From positions 1 through 17,790 of the forward strand of contig CAJUKM010000028.1 of assembly GCA_910587535.1 (NCBI GenBank): a DNA stretch of 17,790 nt, written 5' to 3'. The notes under the pieces were generated by a model. That model did no database searches. It worked only from the letters and a program-made list of their open reading frames with translations, and was not told the DNA's origin. Of this stretch, positions 1-7,530 are shown in pieces (the stretch's first letter is position 1; each line of letters begins with the position of its first letter). Source of the DNA: an uncultured Bacilli bacterium (GTDB lineage: Bacteria > Bacillota_I > Bacilli_A > RF39 > UBA660). A program made the position numbers and the translations under genes.

Positions 1-270
1 GAATATATAGGTAATATGGAAATAATACCTAAAGATAATATTTGTGAAATGTTAATTTCTATTACACCAGATAAACAAAATAGACATTATGGTACAGAAG
101 CTATTAATGCTTTATTAAAATATGTTTTTGAAACATTAAAACTAGACAGAGTAGAATTATATGTTTATGCAAATAATTTAAGGGCAATTCATTGCTATGA
201 AAAAGCTGGTTTCGCAAAAGCTGGACCAGGAATAACTGAAGAGGATATACATATGATAATTGCTAAATAA
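1..270 (+). CDS. GNAT family N-acetyltransferase, C-terminal part (5' end outside window)
   Basis: The frame is open from base 1, so the ATG at 16 is probably internal and the gene starts before the window. The readable 89 residues match the C-terminal half of a GCN5-related N-acetyltransferase. A strand ending YIGN is followed by the acetyl-CoA pyrophosphate loop and helix (Q-N-R-H-Y-G-T-E-A), a strand (V-E-L-Y-V) and the motif N-N-x-R-A-I-x-x-Y-E-K-A-G-F typical of RimJ/RimL-like members. These enzymes move an acetyl group from acetyl-CoA to an amine in the cytoplasm; the substrate here cannot be read. The stop at 268-270 is followed by a terminator shared with the convergent surface-protein gene. 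Confidence 0.88.
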   Translation, partial: EYIGNMEIIPKDNICEMLISITPDKQNRHYGTEAINALLKYVFETLKLDRVELYVYANNLRAIHCYEKAGFAKAGPGITEEDIHMIIAK

Positions 271-352
271 ATTGATAATATTTTTTTACTTAATCAATTA
301 ACTTAGCCATTAATTTCATTCATGTCTATATACTTTTTATACTGCATAATGT

Positions 353-390
353 CATAAAAAAAAATTAAAGCCCTCAAAAGAAGGCTTTTT
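353..390. terminator. Bidirectional intrinsic terminator between convergent genes
   Basis: Stem AAAGCC (367-372) pairs with GGCTTT (383-388) around a 10-nt loop. On the + strand it is followed by a T run (386-390). On the - strand it is followed by AA and a long T run (complement of the A tract at 355-364). It can end both the acetyltransferase transcript and the 722-residue surface-protein transcript; the minus-strand U tract is the stronger. Confidence 0.75.
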
Positions 391-411
391 AATTTGCTTA
401 AAATATAATCT

Positions 412-2580
412 TTACTCAGTGTAAGGATCTTCCATTGTTCCTGTACCTTTTAGCGTAATAGCGTATTCTGGCTTAAGATTGATAACTGGAGCGACCGCGC
501 CGCTCATAACGACACCATAGTCGTTAAGATTTCCGTTAGTATAGACTATAAACATAACAGCACTGGAAATGAAATTCAAAGATGAGAGCGACCAATACCA
601 TGATCCCTTATATAGATAATAACTTGAATTTGCTGTATTATACTTTCCACTTCCTGCTGCAACTATTTCATCTGCTGTAATCAATCCTACTGGGTATGTT
701 AAGTCCCCATTTCCTTTTGTCTCGTCATTTACTGTAAATGCATCATTCTTCTGTGGACATGTAAACCTCGGTTGAGTTACAGTTGTCTGCCATGGTCCAC
801 CTACTCTCGCTGTTGCTCCATAGGCTGTTGTATTCTTTGCATATCCTAAGCCTGTGTCACGACTCCAGCCTGTTGCATCTTTTCCTGGTGTGGTTCTATC
901 GTTACAGAATACTACGTCTGATACCTTATCTCCTAAGTTTTTATCTGCTATATTTGTCTTATACCATAAATCTACTAACGTCTTTATATCTGAATTAATT
1001 TCGTTAGTTTGGGCCTGCACTTTTGAAGTACTTGCAGTTCCTTGAGTACCTCCAAACATCCATCCGACATATTTTGCATCATCTTCCTTTGCATTAAATG
1101 CTTTTTCTGTATATGCTAGCCTTCCAGTATCGCTCGTTCCATTAAAATATCCTTTAGTTCCATCATATATAATTCTTAGACTTCCGTCTCCATTTATTCT
1201 GATGATTCTCCAGTAGAATCCTGCGAATTTAACGTAGTTATTTGTCACTGCTCCTCGATAGTAATAACTAGTTCCATAGTCATCTTCTAAAGCGTACACA
1301 CCTTCATCTGATGTTGCGGCTTCAACAAAGTTCGGTGTTCCTGCGTTTATTCCCTCTACAGGTTGATTATTTAAAATTGCTGATACGGTTTTAGGAATGA
1401 AACTCATTTCTTCCCAATGAGCATATAGGGTAACTGGACCACTCACAGGAGTATTGGCTTCTACTAACTCCCCTGCTTCTCTTTCTGTAAACCAACCTAT
1501 CAAATTATAGCCGTTTCGTTTTATAAGTGGCAGATCACCATATGTACCACCTACACTAACTTCTTTACTATAAGTTCTCCCTGCACCATTTGAATCCAAA
1601 GTAATGATTATCTTTTCAGCTTCTTCGATCTCTTTATTAGTAGTAAAATTCGCTATACAAAGAGTATTGGGTTCATGTGTCTCCACGTTAAATTCGAAAG
1701 TAGATTCATCAAAACTGTAGACTGCTCCATTTGAACAACTAGAAGATTGATATACGTATTCTCCGGTTCTATCTGGCTTAGTAGTACTGATGCTGTTTAT
1801 TCCATTACTACCTAAGACGTTATAATATTTTTCTAGTCCAGTATTAGTTTTTTTGAAATACACGTCACACGATGTCTGTACTTCATTACCTATACTGAAA
1901 TTCCAATTTATTTCATTCCAAACGGGTTCCCCACCGTTTGAACATTCTGCTTTATAGTAAGAATGATTTTCTCTAGATGGTATATCATATCCCACTACAG
2001 AACTTTGGAAGTCTTCGTCATATACTACGTATCTGATGGTCTGATCTTTTTCAAAGTATCCGTTTACTATGTTTGAACTCAAAGTATTCTGTAAATATCC
2101 ACCGTCGACGTCGAATCTTACAGTCGCATTTGCACTTCCATTGTTTACGACTACTATTCTCATGTTCACTATACTGCCATTTGGCCCTATTACCCCATCG
2201 ACGTTCTTTTTTATACTCTCAGAGTAGTAGACTTCTACTCCTGAAAAATTTGTGTCATAGTTGAGAGCATATCTCGTCTTTTGGGCGTTTAAGCTTTTCA
2301 AATCTAAATCTAAGAAAGTCGTCTCCCCTGGCGCAATCGTCAAAGTCTGATTTGCATAGTTTGTATTAGTACTTTCTAAAGTGTAGTTGAGTTTTGCTAT
2401 CGTGATAGTGGCATTTCCTATTCTTCCACTCAAAGTAAAATAAGAATAAGTAGCACCTGTAAACAGACAAAAACCGGCGATAAAGATCATCACCGCAAAA
2501 TAAGTTGTTTGGGTCTTATCGTAATACTTTATTCTTCTTATCGTATTCTTAAAGAGTCTAAATTTCTTTTTATTCTGCAT
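412..2580 (-). CDS. SipW-type surface protein with one B-repeat and a lectin-like C-terminal domain
   Basis: 722 residues. A basic N-terminus and hydrophobic segment (about 26-42) lead into T-G-A-T-Y-S-Y-F (41-48), like the LGTYAYF motif of TasA/camelysin signal peptides cut by the SipW signal peptidase. Residues 55-315 form a beta-rich extracellular region with four cysteines. Residues 323-389 are one InlB/Listeria-Bacteroides B-repeat, ending L-Y-A-H-W. Residues 418-722 form a domain about 75% identical to the C-terminal domain of the gene at 16224. It has a Y-W-S-L-S...V-A-P-V-I-N-L core resembling FGE/C-type-lectin-like folds and ends G-T-G-T-M-E-D-P-Y. There is no LPXTG. An AGAGG site about 8 nt upstream supports the start, and the gene has its own promoter and terminator. 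A role as a secreted adhesin or binding protein is inferred. Confidence 0.85.
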   Translation of the reverse strand: MQNKKKFRLFKNTIRRIKYYDKTQTTYFAVMIFIAGFCLFTGATYSYFTLSGRIGNATITIAKLNYTLESTNTNYANQTLTIAPGETTFLDLDLKSLNAQKTRYALNYDTNFSGVEVYYSESIKKNVDGVIGPNGSIVNMRIVVVNNGSANATVRFDVDGGYLQNTLSSNIVNGYFEKDQTIRYVVYDEDFQSSVVGYDIPSRENHSYYKAECSNGGEPVWNEINWNFSIGNEVQTSCDVYFKKTNTGLEKYYNVLGSNGINSISTTKPDRTGEYVYQSSSCSNGAVYSFDESTFEFNVETHEPNTLCIANFTTNKEIEEAEKIIITLDSNGAGRTYSKEVSVGGTYGDLPLIKRNGYNLIGWFTEREAGELVEANTPVSGPVTLYAHWEEMSFIPKTVSAILNNQPVEGINAGTPNFVEAATSDEGVYALEDDYGTSYYYRGAVTNNYVKFAGFYWRIIRINGDGSLRIIYDGTKGYFNGTSDTGRLAYTEKAFNAKEDDAKYVGWMFGGTQGTASTSKVQAQTNEINSDIKTLVDLWYKTNIADKNLGDKVSDVVFCNDRTTPGKDATGWSRDTGLGYAKNTTAYGATARVGGPWQTTVTQPRFTCPQKNDAFTVNDETKGNGDLTYPVGLITADEIVAAGSGKYNTANSSYYLYKGSWYWSLSSLNFISSAVMFIVYTNGNLNDYGVVMSGAVAPVINLKPEYAITLKGTGTMEDPYTE
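485..583 (-). other. Variable patch in the lectin-like domain
   Basis: This stretch encodes about 30 residues between the conserved W-Y-W-S-L-S and V-A-P-V-I-N-L. It is almost unalignable with the same interval of the paralogue (16312-16410), although the domains are about 75% identical outside it and the two intervals have the same length. The segment 489-504 is 13/16 G+C in an AT-rich gene. Confidence 0.5.
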
Positions 2581-2661
2581 ACTTGGGACCTCTCTTTTCA
2601 GTAAGATTTTTACTTCGTTAGCACTACCTAAGAGTGGACTACTCTCTTATTATTCATTACA

Positions 2662-2690
2662 ATAGTACCACAAATATAGGGGTAATTCAA
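2662..2690 (-). promoter_or_regulatory. Sigma-A-like promoter of the 722-residue surface-protein gene
   Basis: On the minus strand, -35 TTGAAT (2685-2690) and -10 TACTAT (2662-2667) are separated by exactly 17 nt. It lies about 80 bp upstream of the start codon and after the terminator of the preceding operon, so this gene is probably transcribed on its own. The 5' leader contains a short hairpin AGAGT-GGACT-ACTCT (2631-2645). Confidence 0.5.
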
Positions 2691-2732
2691 TATTCAAGAG
2701 CGATAATTATAAATAAATTGTTTACTTACTAT

Positions 2733-2758
2733 TTAAAAATCGAACAATTTACTTGTTC
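2733..2758 (-). terminator. Terminator of the downstream prepilin-adhesin operon
   Basis: Read on the minus strand, GAACAA (2753-2758) and TTGTTC (2742-2747) form a 6-bp stem with a 5-nt loop, followed by GATTTTTAAAT. It lies 23 bp past the stop of the 189-residue gene. Confidence 0.6.
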
Positions 2759-2780
2759 AATCTTTTAATCTAAGTCTTTA

Positions 2781-3350
2781 TTATTGACCATCATCTTCAT
2801 CAGTTTCATTCTCTACTATTGTATAATCGTTTTTGATGAGTAACTTAGACACTTCCTCTACTGAATCACTGTAATCTTTGTCGACACATAATAAAGTCAA
2901 ATCTATTTCTTTATCATTCTTTTCAAAAATTATAAATGTTTTATCGTCTACTTCCTTTAGCAACGAAGCATAATTATCTTTTCCTTTAAATTCTAAACTA
3001 GAATATTCGTATACTTCAGATTCGTATAACAAATCGTACAATTTAACTCCTAGATATTTTGCTGTTTCGACTTCGCCTTTTTCTTTGACAATTCCTGCAT
3101 CGAATTCATACAATTTTATACCTCGTTCATCTGCAAAAGCCTTGTCGATTTCGCCTTCATAATCTCCGATGACTTCTATTTTGAAGTCAGGAATATCTTT
3201 AGAGCTTTCTTCCAAGTTAGATATTTCATGTGCATCTAACTTCTCTTTGAAGTTTAACACTCTTTTAGGAACGACAATTACTACGACAAAAAGAGAACTG
3301 ATTATTAAAACCAATAAAATTGATGATACCAGTTTTTTTATCTTTTTCAT
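2781..3350 (-). CDS. Small membrane-anchored protein, paralogue of those at 6898 and 7531
   Basis: 189 residues. An N-terminal hydrophobic anchor (about 8-28) precedes an extracellular domain and an acidic tail. It is clearly paralogous to the 205-residue protein at 6898: both share P-x-F-x-x-x-(x)-G-x-Y-x-G-E-I-D-K, Y-E-F-D-A-G-I, then Y-L-G-V-(K/R)-L and F-(I/L)-I-F, followed by (V/L)-D-(K/E)-x-Y. The order Y-x-G-V-x-L-x-x-(L/F)-L, a Y-containing strand, an I-x-F-x-x-x-(G/D) strand and a final beta strand recalls the oxidoreductase molybdopterin-binding fold, but the catalytic cysteine and cofactor residues of sulfite oxidase are not evident. The fold is an inference. It is third in its operon; AGAGAAGG lies 7 nt before the ATG. 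Confidence 0.72.
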   Translation of the reverse strand: MKKIKKLVSSILLVLIISSLFVVVIVVPKRVLNFKEKLDAHEISNLEESSKDIPDFKIEVIGDYEGEIDKAFADERGIKLYEFDAGIVKEKGEVETAKYLGVKLYDLLYESEVYEYSSLEFKGKDNYASLLKEVDDKTFIIFEKNDKEIDLTLLCVDKDYSDSVEEVSKLLIKNDYTIVENETDEDDGQ

Positions 3351-3389
3351 ACTAGACCTTCTCTCTACATAAATCTAAGAAATGCATGC

Positions 3390-3965
3390 TTACTGTCCAT
3401 CTTCAGCACCCTCTTCTTTTATGACTGTACATGGATAGATAAGGGATTGTAATTTATAGTATCCGTTTTCATCTGCTCCTAAACTCGTCATGTAATCATA
3501 ATTTTTTTCTTCAATAAATATCCTAAAAGATATAAATCCATCGACATCTGGTTCACTGTAATCGACATCGCTCATAGAAATAGAAAGAACAGAGTCACAT
3601 ACTAGAGGCTTACTTACATAAAGTTCTCTTTCTTTTTCATCGTTCAACTTACTTCTAAAGAACGCTCCACCATAAGGGTTTTGATAAACACCAGCTAGTT
3701 TTGCTGAGATCTCTTCGGCATTATCGCCAGTATATTTGTAAAATTTTGTTCCATCTTCTTCTTCGATAAAATCGTTTAAATCGTATTCATCTGACGAAAA
3801 TACTTTGTTGATATCGTTTATATGGTTTATCATTCTTCCCATATTTAATTCAGGAGCAACGTTTGGAGTCTCTTTCGGGCGATCATCTGAACTAGGATCT
3901 TTCTTATCACAGCCACACAATGTAACTGTGATAAGAAGTAGTATTAAAATATTTTTTATTTTCAT
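3390..3965 (-). CDS. Putative lipoprotein of unknown function
   Basis: 191 residues with a lipoprotein signal peptide: a basic start, a Leu/Ile-rich core and lipobox L-C-G-C with the lipidated cysteine at 19. A short Pro/Ser/Asp-rich linker (21-38) leads into a soluble acidic domain with two further cysteines (V-C-D and P-C-T), which could form a disulfide. The C-terminus ends E-D-G-Q, like the D-D-G-Q end of the next protein. I do not recognise the family, and it lacks the Y-x-G-V-x-L core of its small neighbours. It starts 9 bp after the giant prepilin-like gene, with AGGAGG 5 nt before the ATG, so it is co-transcribed. It occupies the position held by the 190-residue protein in the sister operon. 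Function unknown. Confidence 0.72.
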   Translation of the reverse strand: MKIKNILILLLITVTLCGCDKKDPSSDDRPKETPNVAPELNMGRMINHINDINKVFSSDEYDLNDFIEEEDGTKFYKYTGDNAEEISAKLAGVYQNPYGGAFFRSKLNDEKERELYVSKPLVCDSVLSISMSDVDYSEPDVDGFISFRIFIEEKNYDYMTSLGADENGYYKLQSLIYPCTVIKEEGAEDGQ

Positions 3966-3974
3966 GATATCCTC

Positions 3975-6815
3975 CTATGAACACTTACCTAATGGAGACG
4001 CTGTACATCCGCCATTACAACAGAAGTAACAATTTTCTTTTATCGCTCCAGATCCACAGTTTCCCGCTAATCCCGATGCAGCACAATTCCATCCACCTGT
4101 AGGTCTATCTTTATATGTTGTTTTGGTAGGTGTTTGAGAAGAACAGCTATTTGAAGAGCTGCCTCCTCCTCCTCCACTTCCGCCACCATCCCAGTCGCCA
4201 CCAGAAGAGCCACCACTCGACCACATGGCAGTTAAGGCAGTATCACTATAAAATCTGTACGATCTTCCAGCTGAATAAGTCATTCCATTGTAATTAAAGT
4301 CTTGATCATACCACTCTGTGAATGACCATCCTCTCTTATGACCACTAGGACGAGGTAAAGTATAGTATTCACCCTCTGGAACGGTCTCATAATATGTCGA
4401 TTCGCCATAAACATATCCTCCGTTACCCCAAAGTGTTAAGGTTATTCCTTGTTGTTTAAAGCAAGCATATAGATAATTGTTGTTTTTATCGAAATATGAA
4501 TAATTCGTCATACGAGATCCTGAACAGCTGTTACCCGTATACCAACCGTCAAAAATATATCCAGATCTACTTGGAGATGGTAAATATCCACTTAACGATT
4601 GTCCATTCTTAAGTCCACTATAAGAAGTATAAAGGCTTCCATTGCTGTATAGATATAATGTATAAGTTTTCTCTTTCCAATGAGCATATATAGTTCTATT
4701 CCCTTGGATATTATGGATAGAACTAGATGTTATTCTCGTTCCTCCACTAGACGATGTGTACCATCCGTCGAAATCATATCCCGTTTTACTTGGAACAGCT
4801 AAAGTTCCATATGTCGAATTGTATGTAGCTGATTTACTGCTTGGACTTACACTTCCACCATTCGCATTGTAGTATAACGTATACGTGTTTGCTCTCCAAT
4901 TGGCAGTTAAAGTGGTATTTCCTGCACCGACTGTTAGCCTATTTGAACTGAGTGATCCATATCCACTCTTGCTCCATCCGTTAAACGTATATCCACCTCT
5001 CGTCGGATTGCTCAATGTCACTGTAGAATTGTAATTATACGAATAACTCCTGCTACTCGTGTATCCATTATATGATCCTCCGTTTGGATTTATAGTCACT
5101 GTATAAGAATTTATCGTCCACTGGGCATATAGAGTTTGATTTGAAGCGAGTGTATAGATAGAAGATGATGTCACTTTCGTTCCACCTGAAGTACTCGTAT
5201 ACCAACCTTTAAATGTATAACCTGTTCTTGAAGGAGTCGGTAGAGTTCCATATGTTTGATAATAATAAACTGTCTTAGATGACTGGCTGACACTTCCACC
5301 GTTACCTTGGAAATATACAGTGTAAGGCTTCGCACTCCATCTCGCATATAGAGTATGGTTACCAGCTGTTGTAACTTTCGAACTAGAAGTTATCTTTGTC
5401 CCACCTGTTGCAGCTGTATACCACCCATCGAAATTGTATCCCGTTCTTGCACTAGGTGTAGGTAGATCTCCATATGTAGAATCGTATGTTACGGTCTTAC
5501 TTGTTGGACTAACTGAACTTCCATTAGGATTGAATGTCACTGTATATTCGTTCGCTGTCCAATGAGCATACACCGTCTGATTTGATACTTGTCTGAATAT
5601 AGATGTAGACTTTATCTCATTTCCTCCACTAGAAGCTGTCCACCACCCGTTTTGTGTATAACCAGTTCTAGTTGCCGTTGCAAGTGTACCGTATGGTTCT
5701 TCATACTTGACACTCATGTTCGTCTTACTAGGTGTTCCACCATTTCCATTGAATGTCAAAGTATATGTATTATCATATACTGTGTATTTCATCTTTCTCG
5801 TCGTAGGATTTGGTTTTGATCCGTCCGAGTTCGCTTTCACTTTTTCAAGTGTTGCATCTTTATTAGTTACGACACTTGCTGTTGAGAAGCCTGTTAATTT
5901 GTAACCCTTCTTCTCTAATTCTGATACAGCTATCGGTGGTAACTTTACTTTAGATCCATCTAACAAAGTCTCTTCGATGCTTACCTGTACCCTGTCTTCA
6001 CTGAATCCCTTTACTATCGGATTAGTCAAAAACTCAGCTGTGAAAGATGATATGTCGTTCACATCAGGTCTTACGAATACAGTTCTATTAGATGATCTCT
6101 CGATATGTGTCTCCGGATCTCTATATGTATAAGTTATATTGTATGTACCTATCTTTTTGGCATTTACATTACATGAAGTGGCTTGTAAGTTTACTCCATC
6201 TTCACCAGAGGCAAAATAATCTCCTGAGTACATCCTTCCCTGTTCTTCTCCAGGTTTGTTGTTGATAAGATATAGATTGCTTTTATACTTTCCATAGTCT
6301 GTACTAGGGTTTCTGATAAGCCCACTATACTTGTTCTCTTCGACTGAACACCAGTCTTCTCCTGTGTATTCGCCCATGATTATCGTTATATTGTCGTTAA
6401 CCAAAGCCCAAGCTTCTTCACTGTCTTGATCGCCTTTAACAGCTGGGTAAGTGTATTCTAGATGGTCTAACACATCGAATCTGACTCTTACTAGTTCATC
6501 ATCGCTTACATTCTCTCCCGTTTCGACATTTTTAATCTCTTCGCTCAAGAACCCGGCATCTCTTAGAGTTCCAACTGGAATATCGACATATCCATATGAA
6601 TTATAAAGTTTCTCTACTGCTTCTGGATTCATAGAAACGTATGCATTTGCAGCCGAAACTATTTGAGAAGTTGTGCTCTCCTCAGCTTCCCTATTTTGAT
6701 TTCGAAGTGTCTTTATGAGGTTTACAGAAAATATTCCTGCGATTACTACGAGTAGTCCGATTACGATTATTATCTCGACTAGAGTAAAACCTCTATTACT
6801 CCTTTTTTTCTCCAT
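3975..6815 (-). CDS. Giant prepilin-like B-repeat surface protein (copy A)
   Basis: 946 residues. The N-terminus M-E-K-K-R-S-N-R-G/F-T-L-V-E is a type IV prepilin or pseudopilin motif: Gly9 before the cut, Phe10, Glu14, then a hydrophobic helix to about 33. A globular region (35-348) has a Cys pair (156, 215). Seven B-repeats of about 70-78 residues (350-867) carry the G-Y-x-F-x-G-W and L-Y-A-x-W signatures. A Gly/Ser linker (868-889) leads to a tail with eight cysteines (891-945). This is far longer than a usual pilin of 100-200 residues. The ATG at 6815 is chosen because AGG lies 8 nt upstream; a GTG two codons earlier would sit only 2 nt from it. It heads an operon with the genes at 3390 and 2781. 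Assembly by a type IV pilus or ComG-like machine is inferred; none is encoded nearby. Confidence 0.85.
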   Translation of the reverse strand: MEKKRSNRGFTLVEIIIVIGLLVVIAGIFSVNLIKTLRNQNREAEESTTSQIVSAANAYVSMNPEAVEKLYNSYGYVDIPVGTLRDAGFLSEEIKNVETGENVSDDELVRVRFDVLDHLEYTYPAVKGDQDSEEAWALVNDNITIIMGEYTGEDWCSVEENKYSGLIRNPSTDYGKYKSNLYLINNKPGEEQGRMYSGDYFASGEDGVNLQATSCNVNAKKIGTYNITYTYRDPETHIERSSNRTVFVRPDVNDISSFTAEFLTNPIVKGFSEDRVQVSIEETLLDGSKVKLPPIAVSELEKKGYKLTGFSTASVVTNKDATLEKVKANSDGSKPNPTTRKMKYTVYDNTYTLTFNGNGGTPSKTNMSVKYEEPYGTLATATRTGYTQNGWWTASSGGNEIKSTSIFRQVSNQTVYAHWTANEYTVTFNPNGSSVSPTSKTVTYDSTYGDLPTPSARTGYNFDGWYTAATGGTKITSSSKVTTAGNHTLYARWSAKPYTVYFQGNGGSVSQSSKTVYYYQTYGTLPTPSRTGYTFKGWYTSTSGGTKVTSSSIYTLASNQTLYAQWTINSYTVTINPNGGSYNGYTSSRSYSYNYNSTVTLSNPTRGGYTFNGWSKSGYGSLSSNRLTVGAGNTTLTANWRANTYTLYYNANGGSVSPSSKSATYNSTYGTLAVPSKTGYDFDGWYTSSSGGTRITSSSIHNIQGNRTIYAHWKEKTYTLYLYSNGSLYTSYSGLKNGQSLSGYLPSPSRSGYIFDGWYTGNSCSGSRMTNYSYFDKNNNYLYACFKQQGITLTLWGNGGYVYGESTYYETVPEGEYYTLPRPSGHKRGWSFTEWYDQDFNYNGMTYSAGRSYRFYSDTALTAMWSSGGSSGGDWDGGGSGGGGGSSSNSCSSQTPTKTTYKDRPTGGWNCAASGLAGNCGSGAIKENCYFCCNGGCTASPLGKCS
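4221..5768 (-). repeat. Array of seven InlB-type B-repeats (copy A)
   Basis: Protein-level tandem repeats of about 70-78 residues (InlB B-repeat / Listeria-Bacteroides family). Units 1-5 are regular; units 6 and 7 are degenerate, and unit 6 has cysteines in place of the usual residues. They form a stalk between the prepilin-like base and the Gly/Ser-Cys tail. The nucleotide units have diverged, so this is not a DNA tandem array. Confidence 0.85.
5392..6551. repeat. Perfect 1,160-bp duplicated tract, copy A (partner 9344-10503)
   Basis: Base-by-base comparison at a fixed offset of 3,952 shows no mismatch from 5392 to 6551. The first differences are at 6552 (C against T) on one side and 5391 (T against A) on the other. 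It covers residues about 89-475 of the prepilin-like protein. The flanking homologous sequence differs clearly. Confidence 0.95.
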
Positions 6816-6841
6816 TCTCACATCCTACTTTCTACTTTATA

Positions 6842-6870
6842 ATAATAGCACGAAACATGCGATTGTTCAA
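6842..6870 (-). promoter_or_regulatory. Promoter of prepilin-adhesin operon A
   Basis: On the minus strand, -35 TTGAAC (6865-6870), 17-nt spacer, -10 TATTAT (6842-6847). It follows directly after the terminator of operon B, so the two tandem operons are separate units. The leader shares the 13-nt string TAGAAAGTAGGAT (complement at 6822-6834) with the leader of copy B; this string holds the ribosome-binding site. Confidence 0.68.
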
Positions 6871-6895
6871 ATAAAAAATCAGCTTTAAAAGCCGA
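6871..6895 (-). terminator. Terminator of prepilin-adhesin operon B
   Basis: On the minus strand, TCGGCTT pairs with AAGCTGA (one G-T pair) around a 3-nt loop, then TTTTTTAT. It starts 2 bp after the stop codon of the 205-residue gene. Confidence 0.7.
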
Positions 6896-6897
6896 CT

Positions 6898-7515
6898 TTA
6901 TTCTGTTGGTTCTGTAGAAGTACCATCTTCAGTCTGATCGTTTTCCACGTTATTAATGTTGTTTCTTCTAATAGTAATAGATGTAAGTTTTTCCAATGAA
7001 TACTTATTATATTCCTCATCGACTACTAATAACACAACTGGATTATCGTCGTTTATAATTTTTCCATCTCTCTTAAAAATTAAGAACATATAATCATCAA
7101 TCTCATCCTGGCGATAGACCCGTTTATAACCATCTAAAGAATTTATAATCAAATCTCTATAATTTGTAATCGATTGCTTTTCTAAAAACTCACCCAATCT
7201 TACTCCTAAATAATGGTTAGTTTCCGTTCTAAATCCACTATCTATACCGGCATCGAATTCATAGACGGGAATTTCGTAAGAAGAGATAATTTCTTTATCT
7301 ATTTCACCGATATATGCACCCTCTATTTTAAACGAAAACTCTGGTAAATCACCAGAAAATTCCTCGATGTTCTCTACAACTCCAGCCTCTAAAACTATTT
7401 CTTTTTTTGAGTCATTTTCACTTCGATCGATAATAAAAGTTTTTATCATGAAAAGAGAAAGTATGATTAGAAATAGCAAAGCTATAATGATATAAATTAT
7501 CTTATTTTTTTTCAT
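6898..7515 (-). CDS. Small membrane-anchored protein with oxidoreductase-fold-like core
   Basis: 205 residues: a strong N-terminal membrane anchor (6-28), an extracellular domain (about 45-185) and a Thr/Glu-rich acidic tail. It is the closest paralogue of the 189-residue protein at 2781 (G-x-Y-x-G-E-I-D-K; Y-E-F-D-A-G-I) and a more distant one of the 190-residue protein at 7531 (S-G-F-R-T-E; G-(V/L)-R-L). The sequence F-R-T-E...Y-L-G-V-R-L, a D-G-Y strand, F-L-I-F-K-R-D-G-K and a last strand L-T-S-I-T-I follows the order of the oxidoreductase molybdopterin-binding domain. No catalytic cysteine is seen, so a structural or ligand-binding role is more likely. It is last in operon B, 15 bp after the preceding gene, with a weak AGAGTGAG ribosome-binding site and a terminator just after its stop. 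Confidence 0.72.
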   Translation of the reverse strand: MKKNKIIYIIIALLFLIILSLFMIKTFIIDRSENDSKKEIVLEAGVVENIEEFSGDLPEFSFKIEGAYIGEIDKEIISSYEIPVYEFDAGIDSGFRTETNHYLGVRLGEFLEKQSITNYRDLIINSLDGYKRVYRQDEIDDYMFLIFKRDGKIINDDNPVVLLVVDEEYNKYSLEKLTSITIRRNNINNVENDQTEDGTSTEPTE

Positions 7516-7530
7516 AATTGCTCACTCTTT

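Noticed and set aside
783..1045. Plus-strand open frames inside the 722-residue surface-protein gene
   Set aside because: They lie fully inside a well-supported minus-strand gene, have no ribosome-binding site and encode Leu/Ser-rich nonsense.
5589..5904. Plus-strand open frames present in two identical copies (also at 9541-9856)
   Set aside because: Their identity is only the result of the 1,160-bp identical tract; they are antisense shadows of the prepilin-like genes.
6816..6821. GTG start two codons before the ATG of copy A
   Set aside because: It would lie 2 nt from the ribosome-binding site, and the paralogue starts at the position matching the ATG.
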